From contig NC_089396.1 in the NCBI RefSeq assembly GCF_003171515.1, positions 1,550,001 through 1,614,000 on the forward strand: a stretch of 64,000 nt of DNA. The letters run 5' to 3'. Positions within the stretch are counted from its first letter, which is position 1. Each line of letters opens with the position of its first letter. This DNA comes from Pyrenophora tritici-repentis. Taxonomy: Eukaryota > Ascomycota > Dothideomycetes > Pleosporales > Pleosporaceae. Made by a program: the position numbers and the translations under genes. Positions 19,569 through 30,086 of this stretch are shown piece by piece. The notes beneath the pieces are model-generated. The model was given only the letters and a program-made list of their open reading frames with translations. It was not told the origin of the DNA and did no database searches.

Positions 19569-19923
19569 TGCATTTCAGTGATCGTTGTGAATACTGAAAG
19601 AATCACGATCAAGCAGGAAGAACCAGCCCCAAATGTACACGAGCCACGTGTGGCGCACACAACGTGGCGCATGAGCTAGCCCGTCTGGGTCATGTGTCTC
19701 CATATCATGAATTCTCGTGATGCCTCCATTCTAGCTGACGTATAGTTTGCAAACAAGCAGAAGTGAGAAAAATAAAGTTCTCAATCAGCCTCTTTTGCAC
19801 GATGACAGAAACATGTGTACTCTTCGGCTTGACTTTGTTTTATGTCATCCGTTCCATGCCGCTGCGGACCCAGCCATCACTCAAAGACCATAATCAACAT
19901 CTGTAATTGCCCGCAACTTGGTC

Positions 19924-20604
19924 CTAACACCCAATACCGGCCAATTCTCCCACTTCCCCGTGTATACCAAGCTCTTCAATGTTGAACGAACCGACACTGT
20001 CGTCATCTACCCGTAGTTCACTGATATGAGGGGTACCAGCTCGATCATCAAGAATAGACTTTAATTCTTCCTCCTTGACAAAAATGATCTGTTGACGTTT
20101 AGGGCCGGTAGCAATACAATTGTCTTGCTTTTTTAAAAGGCATGGATTTTCATCTACTTCACGTCCATCGTTTTGCAGATGAGCTCGGTCGCGTGCAGTC
20201 TGTGCGCGTGCCTTCAACCAAGCGGTCTTGCGGCGTGGATCTCGCGCTATTGCCGGCGGTATGGCGGACAGTATGGTAGCATTTTCAGACGTGATGGAAT
20301 ATTCCGATGTTGCTAATCGCAACCGTCGTCTTTGTGTACTGTCTGATCGAGCCTGGGTTGTATCGCCCATGGCGCTTGGCCTCATTGACCGAATGAACTG
20401 GTTGTACGTTGATGTTGTTGATCTTTGTCGATATTTGGCCGACATAACTTCTTCACTCCCCTCGTATCTTGAAAATTCATTCTTCGTCTCGAAATCTGGG
20501 GTTGAAGATGTCTGTATAACAGTATGAGGATGGTTGGCATCTTGAGAAAGAGGATGTGGTATGGCAGACTGTATGGAAGAGAAAGAAGTGTGCTGGGAAC
20601 GCAT
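19924..20604 (-). CDS. Hypothetical protein, 226 aa, mostly disordered
   Basis: A single open frame from the ATG at 20604 (MRSQHTSFSSIQSAIPHP) to the TAG at 19924. It is rich in Ser, Thr, Arg and Gln with a basic middle (RRKTAWLKARAQTARDRAHL) and an acidic tail (VDDDSVGSFNIEELGIHGEV). I recognise no domain, signal peptide or membrane segment. Length and codon use make it a plausible gene, but no splice site or homology supports it directly. A 128-bp MITE lies 120 bp upstream of the start. Confidence 0.5.
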   Translation of the reverse strand: MRSQHTSFSSIQSAIPHPLSQDANHPHTVIQTSSTPDFETKNEFSRYEGSEEVMSAKYRQRSTTSTYNQFIRSMRPSAMGDTTQARSDSTQRRRLRLATSEYSITSENATILSAIPPAIARDPRRKTAWLKARAQTARDRAHLQNDGREVDENPCLLKKQDNCIATGPKRQQIIFVKEEELKSILDDRAGTPHISELRVDDDSVGSFNIEELGIHGEVGELAGIGC

Positions 20605-20723
20605 TTTGTGGTAGAACTGGTAGGTATCTTACCAACCATTTTAAGCCTGATACCATATTCATATATCATTGACCTCAATTGTCTCGTAGTTCACAAGGCA
20701 ACATTTTTAGCGTCAGTTAGAGG

Positions 20724-20851
20724 CAGACTCCGCAACAATCAATCGGATCGGCATGATTGATTCCTATCTAGGTTAAAGGCTGCCTAATGAAGTAATTCTT
20801 TAACCTATATAGGAATCAATCATGTCAATCGATTGATTGTTGCGGAGTCTG
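20724..20851 (+). mobile_element. hAT-type MITE, family 2, copy D (128 bp)
   Basis: Perfect terminal repeats CAGACTCCGCAACAATCAAT and complement, with an exact 8-bp duplication GTTAGAGG at 20716-20723 and 20852-20859. The interior carries a second inverted pair (ATGATTGATTCCTAT ... ATAGGAATCAATCAT), so the whole element can fold. It lies in the upstream region of the gene at 20604. It appears identical, in reverse orientation, to copy E at 31347. Confidence 0.94.
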
Positions 20852-20859
20852 GTTAGAGG

Positions 20860-21534
20860 TTTGCCCGTGGTACCCATGGTATGAAGTAACTCTTGTGATG
20901 CGTGGGACAATTGATCACAATCAGACAGTTTGCTTTACGAACCTTCCGCATTACGTGTTGCGTGATAGCCCTCGAAGCCATGGCACAAAATCGCCAATAA
21001 TGATGCGCACATGGTTTTCCTCGAGGTCTTCAGTGCGACCGATCCTAGTAATAGTTCACGGAAGTCCTAGAAAGGCTTTAAACTTGCACTAAGGCACTAA
21101 AACCAGCACAGATATACATAATTACACGGGCTGACAAGCAAACTGTTCCAGAGTCGGATCTACTATGTAGTTTTGGGAACTTGTTGGTGATACAGACGGC
21201 AATTGGCGACTGTAAATAGATAGCAACAATCTAGTCGGTTTGCATTGGCAAAATAGAGTGCTGAATCGATAATTCCTTGTTGCGAAGCTGACCATATCCA
21301 AGAAACACGAACTCATGGTCTAATTGGTGGTTTGGTGGTTTTAGAGCCCGTGTCCATAGATGGATTAGAGGATCTAGCAAGCACGTAATCGCCAAGACCT
21401 AGAAACCCTCGTCTAGCGGCCGTTTGCGATCATCAACACCAAAGATATGACTCCCCGCGATGTGATTATAAAGCCCCACCTACCGCGTAGGCTCTACAAT
21501 TTTCCATATACAAGTAGCTTGTGCCACAGTTGTC
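20860..21534. other. Intergenic region upstream of met2, no gene seen
   Basis: About 675 bp between a MITE and the first exon proposed for the homoserine acetyltransferase gene. There are only short frames without support; it probably contains the met2 promoter. Confidence 0.4.
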
Positions 21535-23354
21535 ATGGCATCAGGAACGATCGTTGATGGTGCCAACGGGTCGCGGAAGTATCGTGAGTCGCTTCCAAAC
21601 TCATTTCCATTGTCGCAAACATTCCAAGATTGGGTTTTCATCGTACAATGGAAGTGTCGCACATGCTTTAGAATGTCACGCAGACCAATCAAATCGAATT
21701 TGATTGCTCTGATCTGTTCTAGGTGATATAATTAGCCATCAAGATGACCTAGTCACGCTGTGCTTTTGAATCACTGCCACTGACATTGCCATAGGGACGC
21801 TATCATCGCAACCCGAAAATCCCTTCGCGAAGCTCATTCCCGACCAGAGTTTTGCCGTCATACCACAGGTCACCCTCGAATCTGGCGTCGTACTGCAGAA
21901 TGTCAGCGTTGCATACAAAACATACGGTACCCTAGCACCCGGCGGGGACAATGCTATGGTTATATGTCACGCACTTACGGGTAGTGCTGATGTCGGAGAT
22001 TGGTGGGGACCGTTAATAGGGGGCCCTGGGAAAGCATTCGACATATCGCGTTTCTTCGTCGTATGTATGAACAGCCTAGGGAGCCCCTACGGCAGCGCAA
22101 GCCCAGTCACGGCCAAAGACGGCGACGCCTCACTGGGACAGTACGGACCCGAGTTCCCGCTGACAACAGTGAGAGACGATGTCAAGTTAGTCGAGCAAAC
22201 TTCTGGAGATATGTGGGGACTGCGCTGACTGGAATAGCATCTTCAAGCTTATCTTGGACGACCTCGGGGTGAAGCAGATCGCTGCCGTAATAGGAGGATC
22301 AATGGGCGGCATGCTTGTGCTTGAATTCGCCTACTTTGGGAAAGACTACGTCAAGACCATTATACCGATTGCCACATCAGCTCGCTACAGCGCATGGGGT
22401 ATCAGCTGGGGTGAGGCGCAAAGGCAGAGCATCTACAGTGATCCCAAATATGATGATGGCTACTACTCATACGATGACCCTCCTTCGACCGGCCTTGGAG
22501 CGGCGCGAATGTCTGCTCTCCTGACATACCGAAGCCGTGATTCGTTCGAGTCGAGGTTTGGGCGCAATACACCTGACACCTCCAAGAAGCAGAGCATCAA
22601 TACCATAGCACGGTCGACGACTCCAACGAACCCCTCACACGAGCATTGGGCGATACACAACGATGGGCACAAGAACGCCAGATCACCCCGGCTCATGTCC
22701 AGAACGAATAGCAGTACTGCCATACCAGGTACGACCGCAGCGCATGCTGATCTTGAATTCCACGATGCTTCCAATCCGGCTACACCGCCCCTGCAAAGGA
22801 CCAACTCAACGAGTAGCAATGGCCAATTCTCGCGCTCTACGAAGCCTCTTGCACCGCACTACTTCTCCGCGCAGTCATATCTACGGTACCAGGGCGAGAA
22901 GTTCATCAAGCGATTCGATGCCAACTGCTACATTGCAATCACACGGAAGCTAGATACACATGACATCTCTCGTTATCGATATCCAGAGGGCGAAACTCCG
23001 GAGACTCTAGATCAAGTATCAGCTCTTCACCATGCTCTTTCTTTGATTGAACAACCCACACTCGTACTAGGTATACAGTCAGACGGTTTGTTCACATTTG
23101 CTGAACAGCAAGAGTTGGCTGCGCATATCCCTCACGCTACGCTGAAGACCATCGACTCCCCTGACGGCCACGATGCCTTTTTGTTAGAGTTCGAGCAAGT
23201 AAACAAACATCTGGTCGGCTTCTTGAATACCGAGCTTCCCGAGATCATAAACAGAACACCCAGTATAGACACAACGGTGACCCATTCTGGCATGGCAGCT
23301 ACCAAGACCAGCACCTTTGGTGAGGCTGAGGTCGACGACATCACTGCGTGGTAG
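21535..23354 (+). CDS. met2: Homoserine O-acetyltransferase
   Basis: It transfers acetyl from acetyl-CoA to homoserine in methionine biosynthesis. Exons 2 and 3 are firm: 21795-22185 and 22238-23354, with a 52-nt intron (GTTAGT..AATAG, phase 2) joining VRDDV to NIFKLILDDLG. The alpha/beta-hydrolase landmarks are CHALTGSADVGDWW, the nucleophile in GGSMGGM, an Asp in GIQSDGLFT and the His in DGHDAFLLE. A Ser/Thr-rich insert of about 150 residues separates the core from FIKRFDANCYIAITRKLD, as in other fungal Met2. The 5' end is uncertain: a stop (21767-21769) precedes the conserved N-terminus with no in-frame ATG. The best model is exon 1 at 21535-21583 (MASGTIVDGANGSRKY) plus a 211-nt intron from GTGAGT to CATAG, giving 518 aa. 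Confidence 0.9.
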
Positions 23355-23526
23355 TGCGATTGAGTGCATGGCATTTAGCGTGACGTTATGGCTTACAAGG
23401 TAGATTGCATGTAGCGACGTGCAGTTTTCGGCATATGCTTGAAAGAAGACTGTACTATTATGACAGGCTCCAAGACAATGGGAGCTGAGGTTCAACCCCT
23501 CGTCAATATCGTATTTGCAATGTATC

Positions 23527-23723
23527 TGTCGGCATACACACGGTGTGTCGCCTAATAAGGCCCAATGTACCGCCTCGATCCTACTTCGGCCCAACTCGGA
23601 CCCAACGCTATGTATACCTTCGTAGCCCCCACATTCGTAGAATCATCATACACCAGAATACCAATACACAAGATTACCTTAGCTACTGTTATTCACCGTA
23701 CGATCGTACAAGGCCTTCCAACA
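23527..23723 (+). repeat. Copia-1 5' LTR (197 bp)
   Basis: Begins TGTCGG and ends CAACA; same sequence as 29332-29528. The internal start CTGATCAGTGATTG follows directly. It does not begin with the usual TGG of a tRNA-3'-end primer site, so an internal tRNA fragment may prime. Confidence 0.92.
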
Positions 23724-24086
23724 CTGATCAGTGATTGCACGGCAGTCACAGACAGTTAGGTTAAGAAGAGATAGATTCTTTACCCCGCGCGTTCCCTAGA
23801 TTGCCTATATCAGCAAGGCGGAGTTATCTATGCTAAGCTCACTGTTAGCTATATCAGGCGTCGTTCGTGGCTAGCGACCGACCGTTACAGCCGTATCAGA
23901 AGCGTTCCAAGACGCCGTCTATACACGCGCCAACCGACCGGTTGAGATTTGACCCGTGTACAACCCACGACCACCGACGCATCTCTAGCGAACGCAGCTA
24001 GCGCAACAAGCGTCAACAAGAACACAATAGCAGGAGAGAGAACATCATCGGAAAGAGCACCGGTAGCCAGGACACCGGCAGTAGGA

Positions 24087-27000
24087 ATGGCGAGCAGTAG
24101 TAGAAGAGTGGTACCCACACTAGAGGCGCTACTAGGGACCACAAACATAAAACCAAGAGAATGGCATCACATCGATCCAGAGATTTGGGAGGACAACGTT
24201 GAAGCTCCAGACGATGAGGTAGGGATTACTACAGCAACAACGTACATTGCGCGTGCGATTGCGGACTATACAGATCGACCAACAGCAGATGAAGAACTCT
24301 TTTGGGAGTTCCGTCAGGACTTTGAAGGATGGACAGAGGCAATGTTCCTACGTGCCCAGCCAATATACACAAAGGAACTAAAGCGGATCCTCCGCTTTAA
24401 GGGAGTGTATACTGGCCGTATTAATATGGCACCTAGTGAGTCTCTAGCTAGGTTATTACGCATGGAGGAGTACCTAGAATGGCCTCAGGACGTATTCCAG
24501 TCGGCTGTGTTTGACACACGATCAGCTGCGCACATGTTGCAAGAGCGGGCACTACGGCAACAACGCAGTGAAGGATCAGTACAGTCCACAGACAGGAGAT
24601 TATCAAGCCAGGCCCAGAGCCGAACCCAAACGCCTGTAAGGACAAGAGGCCGAGACGTAGACAGTCGGCAAACCCGCGATCAAGACCAGACCCACGCCCG
24701 TGTGCAAGGACGACAGGAGACCGTTGAGGAAGAACAACAGATTCAGGACCAGCTAGCAAAAACGATTGAGAAAGCCCAAAACCAACCAATCCGAAGCCAG
24801 CCTGTAGAGACAACTGAATCCGCACCGCAGCCAGCCTATCAGCGCGTCCAAAGTCAGCAACCTCCCCTCACCTACAACAACTTCGACCGATTCCGCGAGT
24901 ATACACCAGCATACCCGCAACGTCCGAAGGGACTGAGCGTTCCCCCAATTGTGCCCTCTGGTGAAACAGACCCGTACAAGGCAGTTCCACCAATCGAGTT
25001 TGGCAATGAGAAACTGGATCCTAAGACGATCAATGTCTTCGTGAAAATGTGGGACCGAGACAAAAAGTATACGGGAAAGCCGTACGACCTCCTAGACGAT
25101 AAATTGAAGATCTTCTACAGCATCTGTTATCACGCAGACATCGAGCCAGGGCAGTTCCATGCAGTCTTTCCACGGATTCTCGACGGCCGCGCAGAGGAGT
25201 ATTACCTCCACTTCGTCGATCAGCGGATGGATACGTTCTTGACTGCCTACACAAAGCTCAAGAACCACTTCGACACAGACGTCAACCACGGCCATTACTA
25301 CGCGGACTGGACGACGACATCGTTTGTCAAAGTCCGCAGGGAGAACCCCGAAAAGAACCTCCACGAGGTCCTTGACATCATGCTGGACAAGCTCCAATTG
25401 TGTCAAAGAGCACTTGGACAGCAGTACATGGGAGAATACGCGCTCCGAACGACTGTAATCACAGCATGCCGAGGCGTGAAGGAGCTCGAGATGGCACTCT
25501 ACAAGCCGTCTCTAGAATGCGAGGTTCTGTTTGGAGATCTGCGATCGTCAATCGAAAACTCACTCGCCATGACCGTCTCCGTCAACTTCACTGAGGCGGA
25601 TACGGATAGCCAGTACTACTTGGATCGTCGGTACAACAACAACAGCTCTGGAAGATTGCGAGGGAATTACAACCCTCGCGGTGGACGCAGCGGATTCACC
25701 CGCGGACGCGGTGGGCTTCAGCACCGCTCTGGAGTCAACACACAAATCGACAAGAAATGTTACGTCTGCGGCAAGACAGGCTGTTGGTCCACAAACCACA
25801 CGCTTGAAGAAAGAAAACGCTCAAAAGCGCAGTACATCACACACTGCGCGATTACGGGAGAGCAAATGGAGTTTAGCACATTTCTCGTCGCGTACGAGGG
25901 GGAAGAAGTCGACCAGTTCTTCCTAGAGGAGCAAGACGAAGATGATGAGGACCAAAGATTGGCAGTTAAGTACCTCACAGATCAGGCCTTTTTGCACCAC
26001 GTGACTGGAGAAGACGTCTACAGGTGCAAGGAGCCTATTACGCCCGCAACGCAGTTCCTTATCGAGGATCGATACTCGCGAATCACGTACCAAGGCATTC
26101 TTCCTGACACTGGTGCCTCAAATGTATCGACAGCCGGAAAGGAGCAGTTCTGGGCGCTCCAAACTGAGGACCCCACCGTAACTCTAGATACGTCTACTGC
26201 TGGAAACGCATCTGTGCAATTTGGCAAAGGAAGCGTCACTACTTCGATTGGAACCGCACATGTATCGACACAGATTGGAAAGATCAAATTTGAGGTCTTG
26301 AACGCACCCACCCCGTTTCTCCTCTGTCTGAAAGACATGGACCGGCTCCACGTGTACTTCAACAATACTACGGACCAGCTGGTACAAGGAAAAGCTACCT
26401 TTCCAGTGATTCGCAAATGGGGACACCCGTGGTTCCACCTAAGCAAGGCAGAGCGCGCGCGCGTATTCCTTACGGAGACTGAGCTCCGACGCTTACACCG
26501 GAGGTTCGGGCATCCAGCCGTCGAACGGCTGATACGATTGCTCAAACGCGCAGGACACGAGGACGTGGATGAACGGCTGCTCCGAGAGATCCAAACGTTC
26601 TGCCATCACTGCCAAGCGCATGATCCAGCGCCGCGCCGATTCAAGTTTAGGCTGAAAGATGATCGGGAATTCAACTTCGAGATCCTCGTAGATGTGATGT
26701 ATCTGAGTGGGAAACCAGTGCTTCACGTGATCGATTCGGCTACAACATTCAACGGCGCGCGATTTCTACCGTCTATGAGCGCGAAAGACACCTGGGAAGC
26801 ACTCCGCCTGCTCTGGATTGATACATACCAAGGGCCGCCAGATATCGTCACCCACGACGCCGGCACCAACTTCGCGTCAGTCGAATTCAGATCAGAGGCG
26901 AAGATCATGGGAATCACATGTAAACAAGTGCCAACCGAGGCCCATTGGTCTATCGGCAAGGTAGAAAGATACCACGCACCGCTCAGACGCGCGTACGAGA

Positions 27001-29237
27001 TCCTGAGGACAGAGCTTGACACTGGCACCAGCGACGCCGCAGTGTTGCAGATGGCAGTCAAGGCCGTCAACGACACCGCAGGCCCAGACGGGCTCGTACC
27101 CACGCTGCTCGTCTTCGGTGCATACCCCCGGATATCCATGGATTCACCACCATCTCCCTCGATAACCCATCGCGCGGAGGCAATCCAGAAAGCGATGAGG
27201 GCGCTGCGGAAGGCCTCAGCGGAACATGCGGTGAGCAACGCACTTGGTACCAGGAATGGGCCTACTACAGACGGGGTACTGTCACTGCCTCTTCAGAGTG
27301 AGGTGATGGTATGGCGCGAGAAGAATGGATGGCAAGGGCCGTATAGAGTCATCGATATGAAGGACCACGATGTTACTGTAGACATGATCAACGGCCCAAC
27401 GACGTTCCGATCCACTGTCGTAAAACCGTACTATCGCGATCTGACTACAGCGATAGACGGCGCAGATCAAGGCACAGGTGGATCTCCGACCACAGACGAA
27501 GCGATTGCTGATGAACCGCCACTACCGGTACCACCGGCGGAAGCCAACCAAGCGGCTCAGCCGCGCAAGCGGGGCCGCCCACCTGGATCAAAGAACAAGC
27601 CCAAGGTGCAGTACCTGTCGAAGAAGGAGGAGGACGATTACGCCCTGGCCGTCAAGCTACGCAATGACGGCGTGATTAACGTCCCGGGCGCTCCATTCGA
27701 AGCATCCGATCAGAAGGAGATCGACGACCTCGTCGGCCGTGGAGTATTCAGTTTTGAGCTGTTTGATCCAACTCTACACGGCGGGTATCGTATCTTCAAA
27801 TCGCGCATGGTCCGCGAAGTCAAAGGCAAGACCATGGTCCCGTACGAGAAATCACGCCTCGTTGTTCAAGGTTACAATGACGAGGGCAAACACGAGATCC
27901 TGACGCAGTCGCCAACCATCCAACGAGCCAGCCAGCGCCTGATTCTAGCCCTAGCGCCTGCATTACTCGATGAGGGCATGGTTGTGGAACTACGAGATAT
28001 CACGCAAGCGTACCCACAGGCACAAACAGAGCTATTCCGCACGGTTTTAGCGCACCTCCCAAAGGAGCTTATAAAAAAGTATCCCAAGGGAACAATTATT
28101 CGCGTAATCAAGCCACTCTATGGAATCGCGGAAGCAGGAGTCCACTGGTTTGCTACGTACCAAGGACACCACTGCAAGGAGCTCGACATGGCTACATCAA
28201 CGTATGACCCGTGCCTCCTGATCACGAACGGGAGACGGGAAGCGTTTGGAATAGTGGGCCTGCAGACAGACGATACTCTCGCGATTGGGACGCCTGCATT
28301 CTCTGGTGCAGAAGACGCTGCGCTCCAGAAAGCCAATTTTCGAGCTAAGCCCAAGGAGAGACTGTCCAAAGAAGTATCACTCGAGTTCAACGGATGTACT
28401 CTAACGTTGCGCGGAGACACGATTCTACTTACGCAGAAGGGACAAGGTGCCAAGATCGAAATCATTGATCCGAAGGCAGCAAACCGAGCACAGAAGTACA
28501 TGGAGCAGCGCGCGCGTGGCGCGTACATTGCGTCGATATGCCAACCTGAAGCATCGTTCGATCTTTCCGCGGCTGCGCAAATACAACAACCTAAGGACAC
28601 AGAATACGTGAAGCTTAACCGCCGGCTGCAGTGGCAATCTGAGAGCATACAACGAGGCCTGCGATACGTCCCTCTCGACCTCGCTACAGCAAAGCTGGTA
28701 GTGTTCACAGACGGATCCTTCGCGAACAACCAAGACCTTAGCTCACAGCTAGGGTACCTACTTATCCTTGCGAATGAGTCGAGTCGACAAGACAGCACGT
28801 TTGATATTCGTGGTAACGTAATCCATTGGAGTTCGACCAAATGCAAACGCGTTACCCGGAGCGTTCTTGCCTCAGAAACGTACGGCATGGTTAGCGGTGT
28901 CGACATCGCTATCGCTATCCTAACAACCCTCAAGATAATTACAGGACGCCTAGGTCTACCACCGATCCCACTTATTGTGTGTACGGATTCATACTCCTTG
29001 TATGAATGCCTCGTCAAACTCGGAACAACTGCTGAGAAGCGACTGATGATCGACATCATGGCGCTTCGGCAGTCATACGAGCGTCGCGAGATCACTGAGA
29101 TCCGCTGGATCAACGGAGAGGACAACCCCGCGGACGCATTCACGAAAGCAACACCAAATCGCGCGTTAGAACGTTTCATCGAAAGCAACAAGCTGTCAAT
29201 CCGAGTAGAGGGATCTGTGCAGCGACCTACGGAGTAG
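24087..29237 (+). CDS. Copia-1 Gag-Pol polyprotein (about 1716 aa)
   Basis: A single frame; the first ATG is at 24087 (MASSSRRVVPTLEAL), though the frame is open from further upstream. In order: a Gln/Arg-rich Gag; a zinc knuckle CYVCGKTGCWSTNH at about residue 557, spaced CX2CX4CX4H instead of CX2CX4HX4C; a protease DTGAS at about 673; the HHCC pre-integrase box (HRRFGHP ... CHHC); integrase Asp (VDVMYL), Asp (HDAGTNF) and Glu (GKVERYH); a reverse transcriptase with ELRDITQAYPQ and, at the YVDD position, QTDD; and RNase H (VFTDGSFANN ... ASETYGM ... CTDSYS). Protease-integrase-RT-RNaseH order defines Copia. No stop or frameshift is seen. Confidence 0.94.
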   Translation: MASSSRRVVPTLEALLGTTNIKPREWHHIDPEIWEDNVEAPDDEVGITTATTYIARAIADYTDRPTADEELFWEFRQDFEGWTEAMFLRAQPIYTKELKRILRFKGVYTGRINMAPSESLARLLRMEEYLEWPQDVFQSAVFDTRSAAHMLQERALRQQRSEGSVQSTDRRLSSQAQSRTQTPVRTRGRDVDSRQTRDQDQTHARVQGRQETVEEEQQIQDQLAKTIEKAQNQPIRSQPVETTESAPQPAYQRVQSQQPPLTYNNFDRFREYTPAYPQRPKGLSVPPIVPSGETDPYKAVPPIEFGNEKLDPKTINVFVKMWDRDKKYTGKPYDLLDDKLKIFYSICYHADIEPGQFHAVFPRILDGRAEEYYLHFVDQRMDTFLTAYTKLKNHFDTDVNHGHYYADWTTTSFVKVRRENPEKNLHEVLDIMLDKLQLCQRALGQQYMGEYALRTTVITACRGVKELEMALYKPSLECEVLFGDLRSSIENSLAMTVSVNFTEADTDSQYYLDRRYNNNSSGRLRGNYNPRGGRSGFTRGRGGLQHRSGVNTQIDKKCYVCGKTGCWSTNHTLEERKRSKAQYITHCAITGEQMEFSTFLVAYEGEEVDQFFLEEQDEDDEDQRLAVKYLTDQAFLHHVTGEDVYRCKEPITPATQFLIEDRYSRITYQGILPDTGASNVSTAGKEQFWALQTEDPTVTLDTSTAGNASVQFGKGSVTTSIGTAHVSTQIGKIKFEVLNAPTPFLLCLKDMDRLHVYFNNTTDQLVQGKATFPVIRKWGHPWFHLSKAERARVFLTETELRRLHRRFGHPAVERLIRLLKRAGHEDVDERLLREIQTFCHHCQAHDPAPRRFKFRLKDDREFNFEILVDVMYLSGKPVLHVIDSATTFNGARFLPSMSAKDTWEALRLLWIDTYQGPPDIVTHDAGTNFASVEFRSEAKIMGITCKQVPTEAHWSIGKVERYHAPLRRAYEILRTELDTGTSDAAVLQMAVKAVNDTAGPDGLVPTLLVFGAYPRISMDSPPSPSITHRAEAIQKAMRALRKASAEHAVSNALGTRNGPTTDGVLSLPLQSEVMVWREKNGWQGPYRVIDMKDHDVTVDMINGPTTFRSTVVKPYYRDLTTAIDGADQGTGGSPTTDEAIADEPPLPVPPAEANQAAQPRKRGRPPGSKNKPKVQYLSKKEEDDYALAVKLRNDGVINVPGAPFEASDQKEIDDLVGRGVFSFELFDPTLHGGYRIFKSRMVREVKGKTMVPYEKSRLVVQGYNDEGKHEILTQSPTIQRASQRLILALAPALLDEGMVVELRDITQAYPQAQTELFRTVLAHLPKELIKKYPKGTIIRVIKPLYGIAEAGVHWFATYQGHHCKELDMATSTYDPCLLITNGRREAFGIVGLQTDDTLAIGTPAFSGAEDAALQKANFRAKPKERLSKEVSLEFNGCTLTLRGDTILLTQKGQGAKIEIIDPKAANRAQKYMEQRARGAYIASICQPEASFDLSAAAQIQQPKDTEYVKLNRRLQWQSESIQRGLRYVPLDLATAKLVVFTDGSFANNQDLSSQLGYLLILANESSRQDSTFDIRGNVIHWSSTKCKRVTRSVLASETYGMVSGVDIAIAILTTLKIITGRLGLPPIPLIVCTDSYSLYECLVKLGTTAEKRLMIDIMALRQSYERREITEIRWINGEDNPADAFTKATPNRALERFIESNKLSIRVEGSVQRPTE

Positions 29238-29331
29238 GCACATATGCCTATTTGGAATCCCTCTCATTGTGCCCTTTTTAGAAGACCCGTTTTTCCTTAC
29301 ATCAGTCGTTACAATAAGAAAAGATTGCCAG

Positions 29332-29528
29332 TGTCGGCATACACACGGTGTGTCGCCTAATAAGGCCCAATGTACCGCCTCGATCCTACTTCGGCCCAAC
29401 TCGGACCCAACGCTATGTATACCTTCGTAGCCCCCACATTCGTAGAATCATCATACACCAGAATACCAATACACAAGATTACCTTAGCTACTGTTATTCA
29501 CCGTACGATCGTACAAGGCCTTCCAACA
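29332..29528 (+). repeat. Copia-1 3' LTR (197 bp)
   Basis: Same sequence as the 5' LTR at 23527-23723. It is preceded by a weak A/G-rich tract (AATAAGAAAAGA) that may be the polypurine primer. Confidence 0.92.
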
Positions 29529-29765
29529 CCCTGTAAAATTTAATATTCTTCTATGAGGAGAAAGACACCGCGTTGGACGTGTAAGTAATCGATTCCATTT
29601 CCATACAGCAATTGCGCTAGTATTGTCTTATTGTCTTTACTACTCAACTCCACCATCTTCGTTTACCGTCAAGATACCCGCTACACCCTCTACTAGTACA
29701 TAATCACGACGTTCGCGACTTTGTCATACTTCAGCTCAGAATTTTCTCGACTACGCTCTGCCAAC

Positions 29766-30086
29766 ATGAATCCCAATGCAAACCATATTTTCGGCGCCGA
29801 GGTAGACAACAGACCACGCAGTGTGCCCAATGCTACAGAACACGGGAACAACGCTCGTATCGGCAACACGAACGAGTCTGATGCGGCCGCTGGCCAAGAG
29901 CTTACCGAAGAAAGACTAAAGCTCAACAACTCAAACCGCGATCACGGAACCACCTTCTGCCAACAAGTCTTGAAAGCCATCAATTGCCAACGGGCTGGGC
30001 TCGAATCTAACATCGACCTACCAATCGAATGCTATATGCCACAGAAGTCCCAACTTAGCGAATGGATTAAACAACAAGCAGTTTGA
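29766..30086 (+). CDS. Hypothetical protein, 106 aa
   Basis: An open frame from the ATG at 29766 (MNPNANHIFGAEVDN) to TGA at 30084-30086. It is Asn/Gln-rich with no signal peptide, ending NIDLPIECYMPQKSQLSEW. The placement of an acidic/Gln-rich helix followed by a short (F/I)DLP segment near the C-terminus is reminiscent of the small gene at 37344-37829, but the similarity is too weak to claim. A GTAAGT at about 29580 hints at an upstream exon. It is isolated between two retrotransposons. Confidence 0.4.
   Translation: MNPNANHIFGAEVDNRPRSVPNATEHGNNARIGNTNESDAAAGQELTEERLKLNNSNRDHGTTFCQQVLKAINCQRAGLESNIDLPIECYMPQKSQLSEWIKQQAV

Larger units (their letters stand above)
23527..29528 (+). mobile_element. 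Ty1/Copia LTR retrotransposon, intact (6.0 kb), Copia-1
   Basis: Two 197-bp long terminal repeats (23527-23723 and 29332-29528), starting TGTCGGCATACACACGG and ending CCTTCCAACA, look identical base for base. Between them is one unbroken gag-pol frame. Identical LTRs point to a recent insertion. The element begins about 170 bp after the met2 stop. I could not find the expected 5-bp target duplication (GTATC on the left, CCCTG on the right). Confidence 0.93.
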
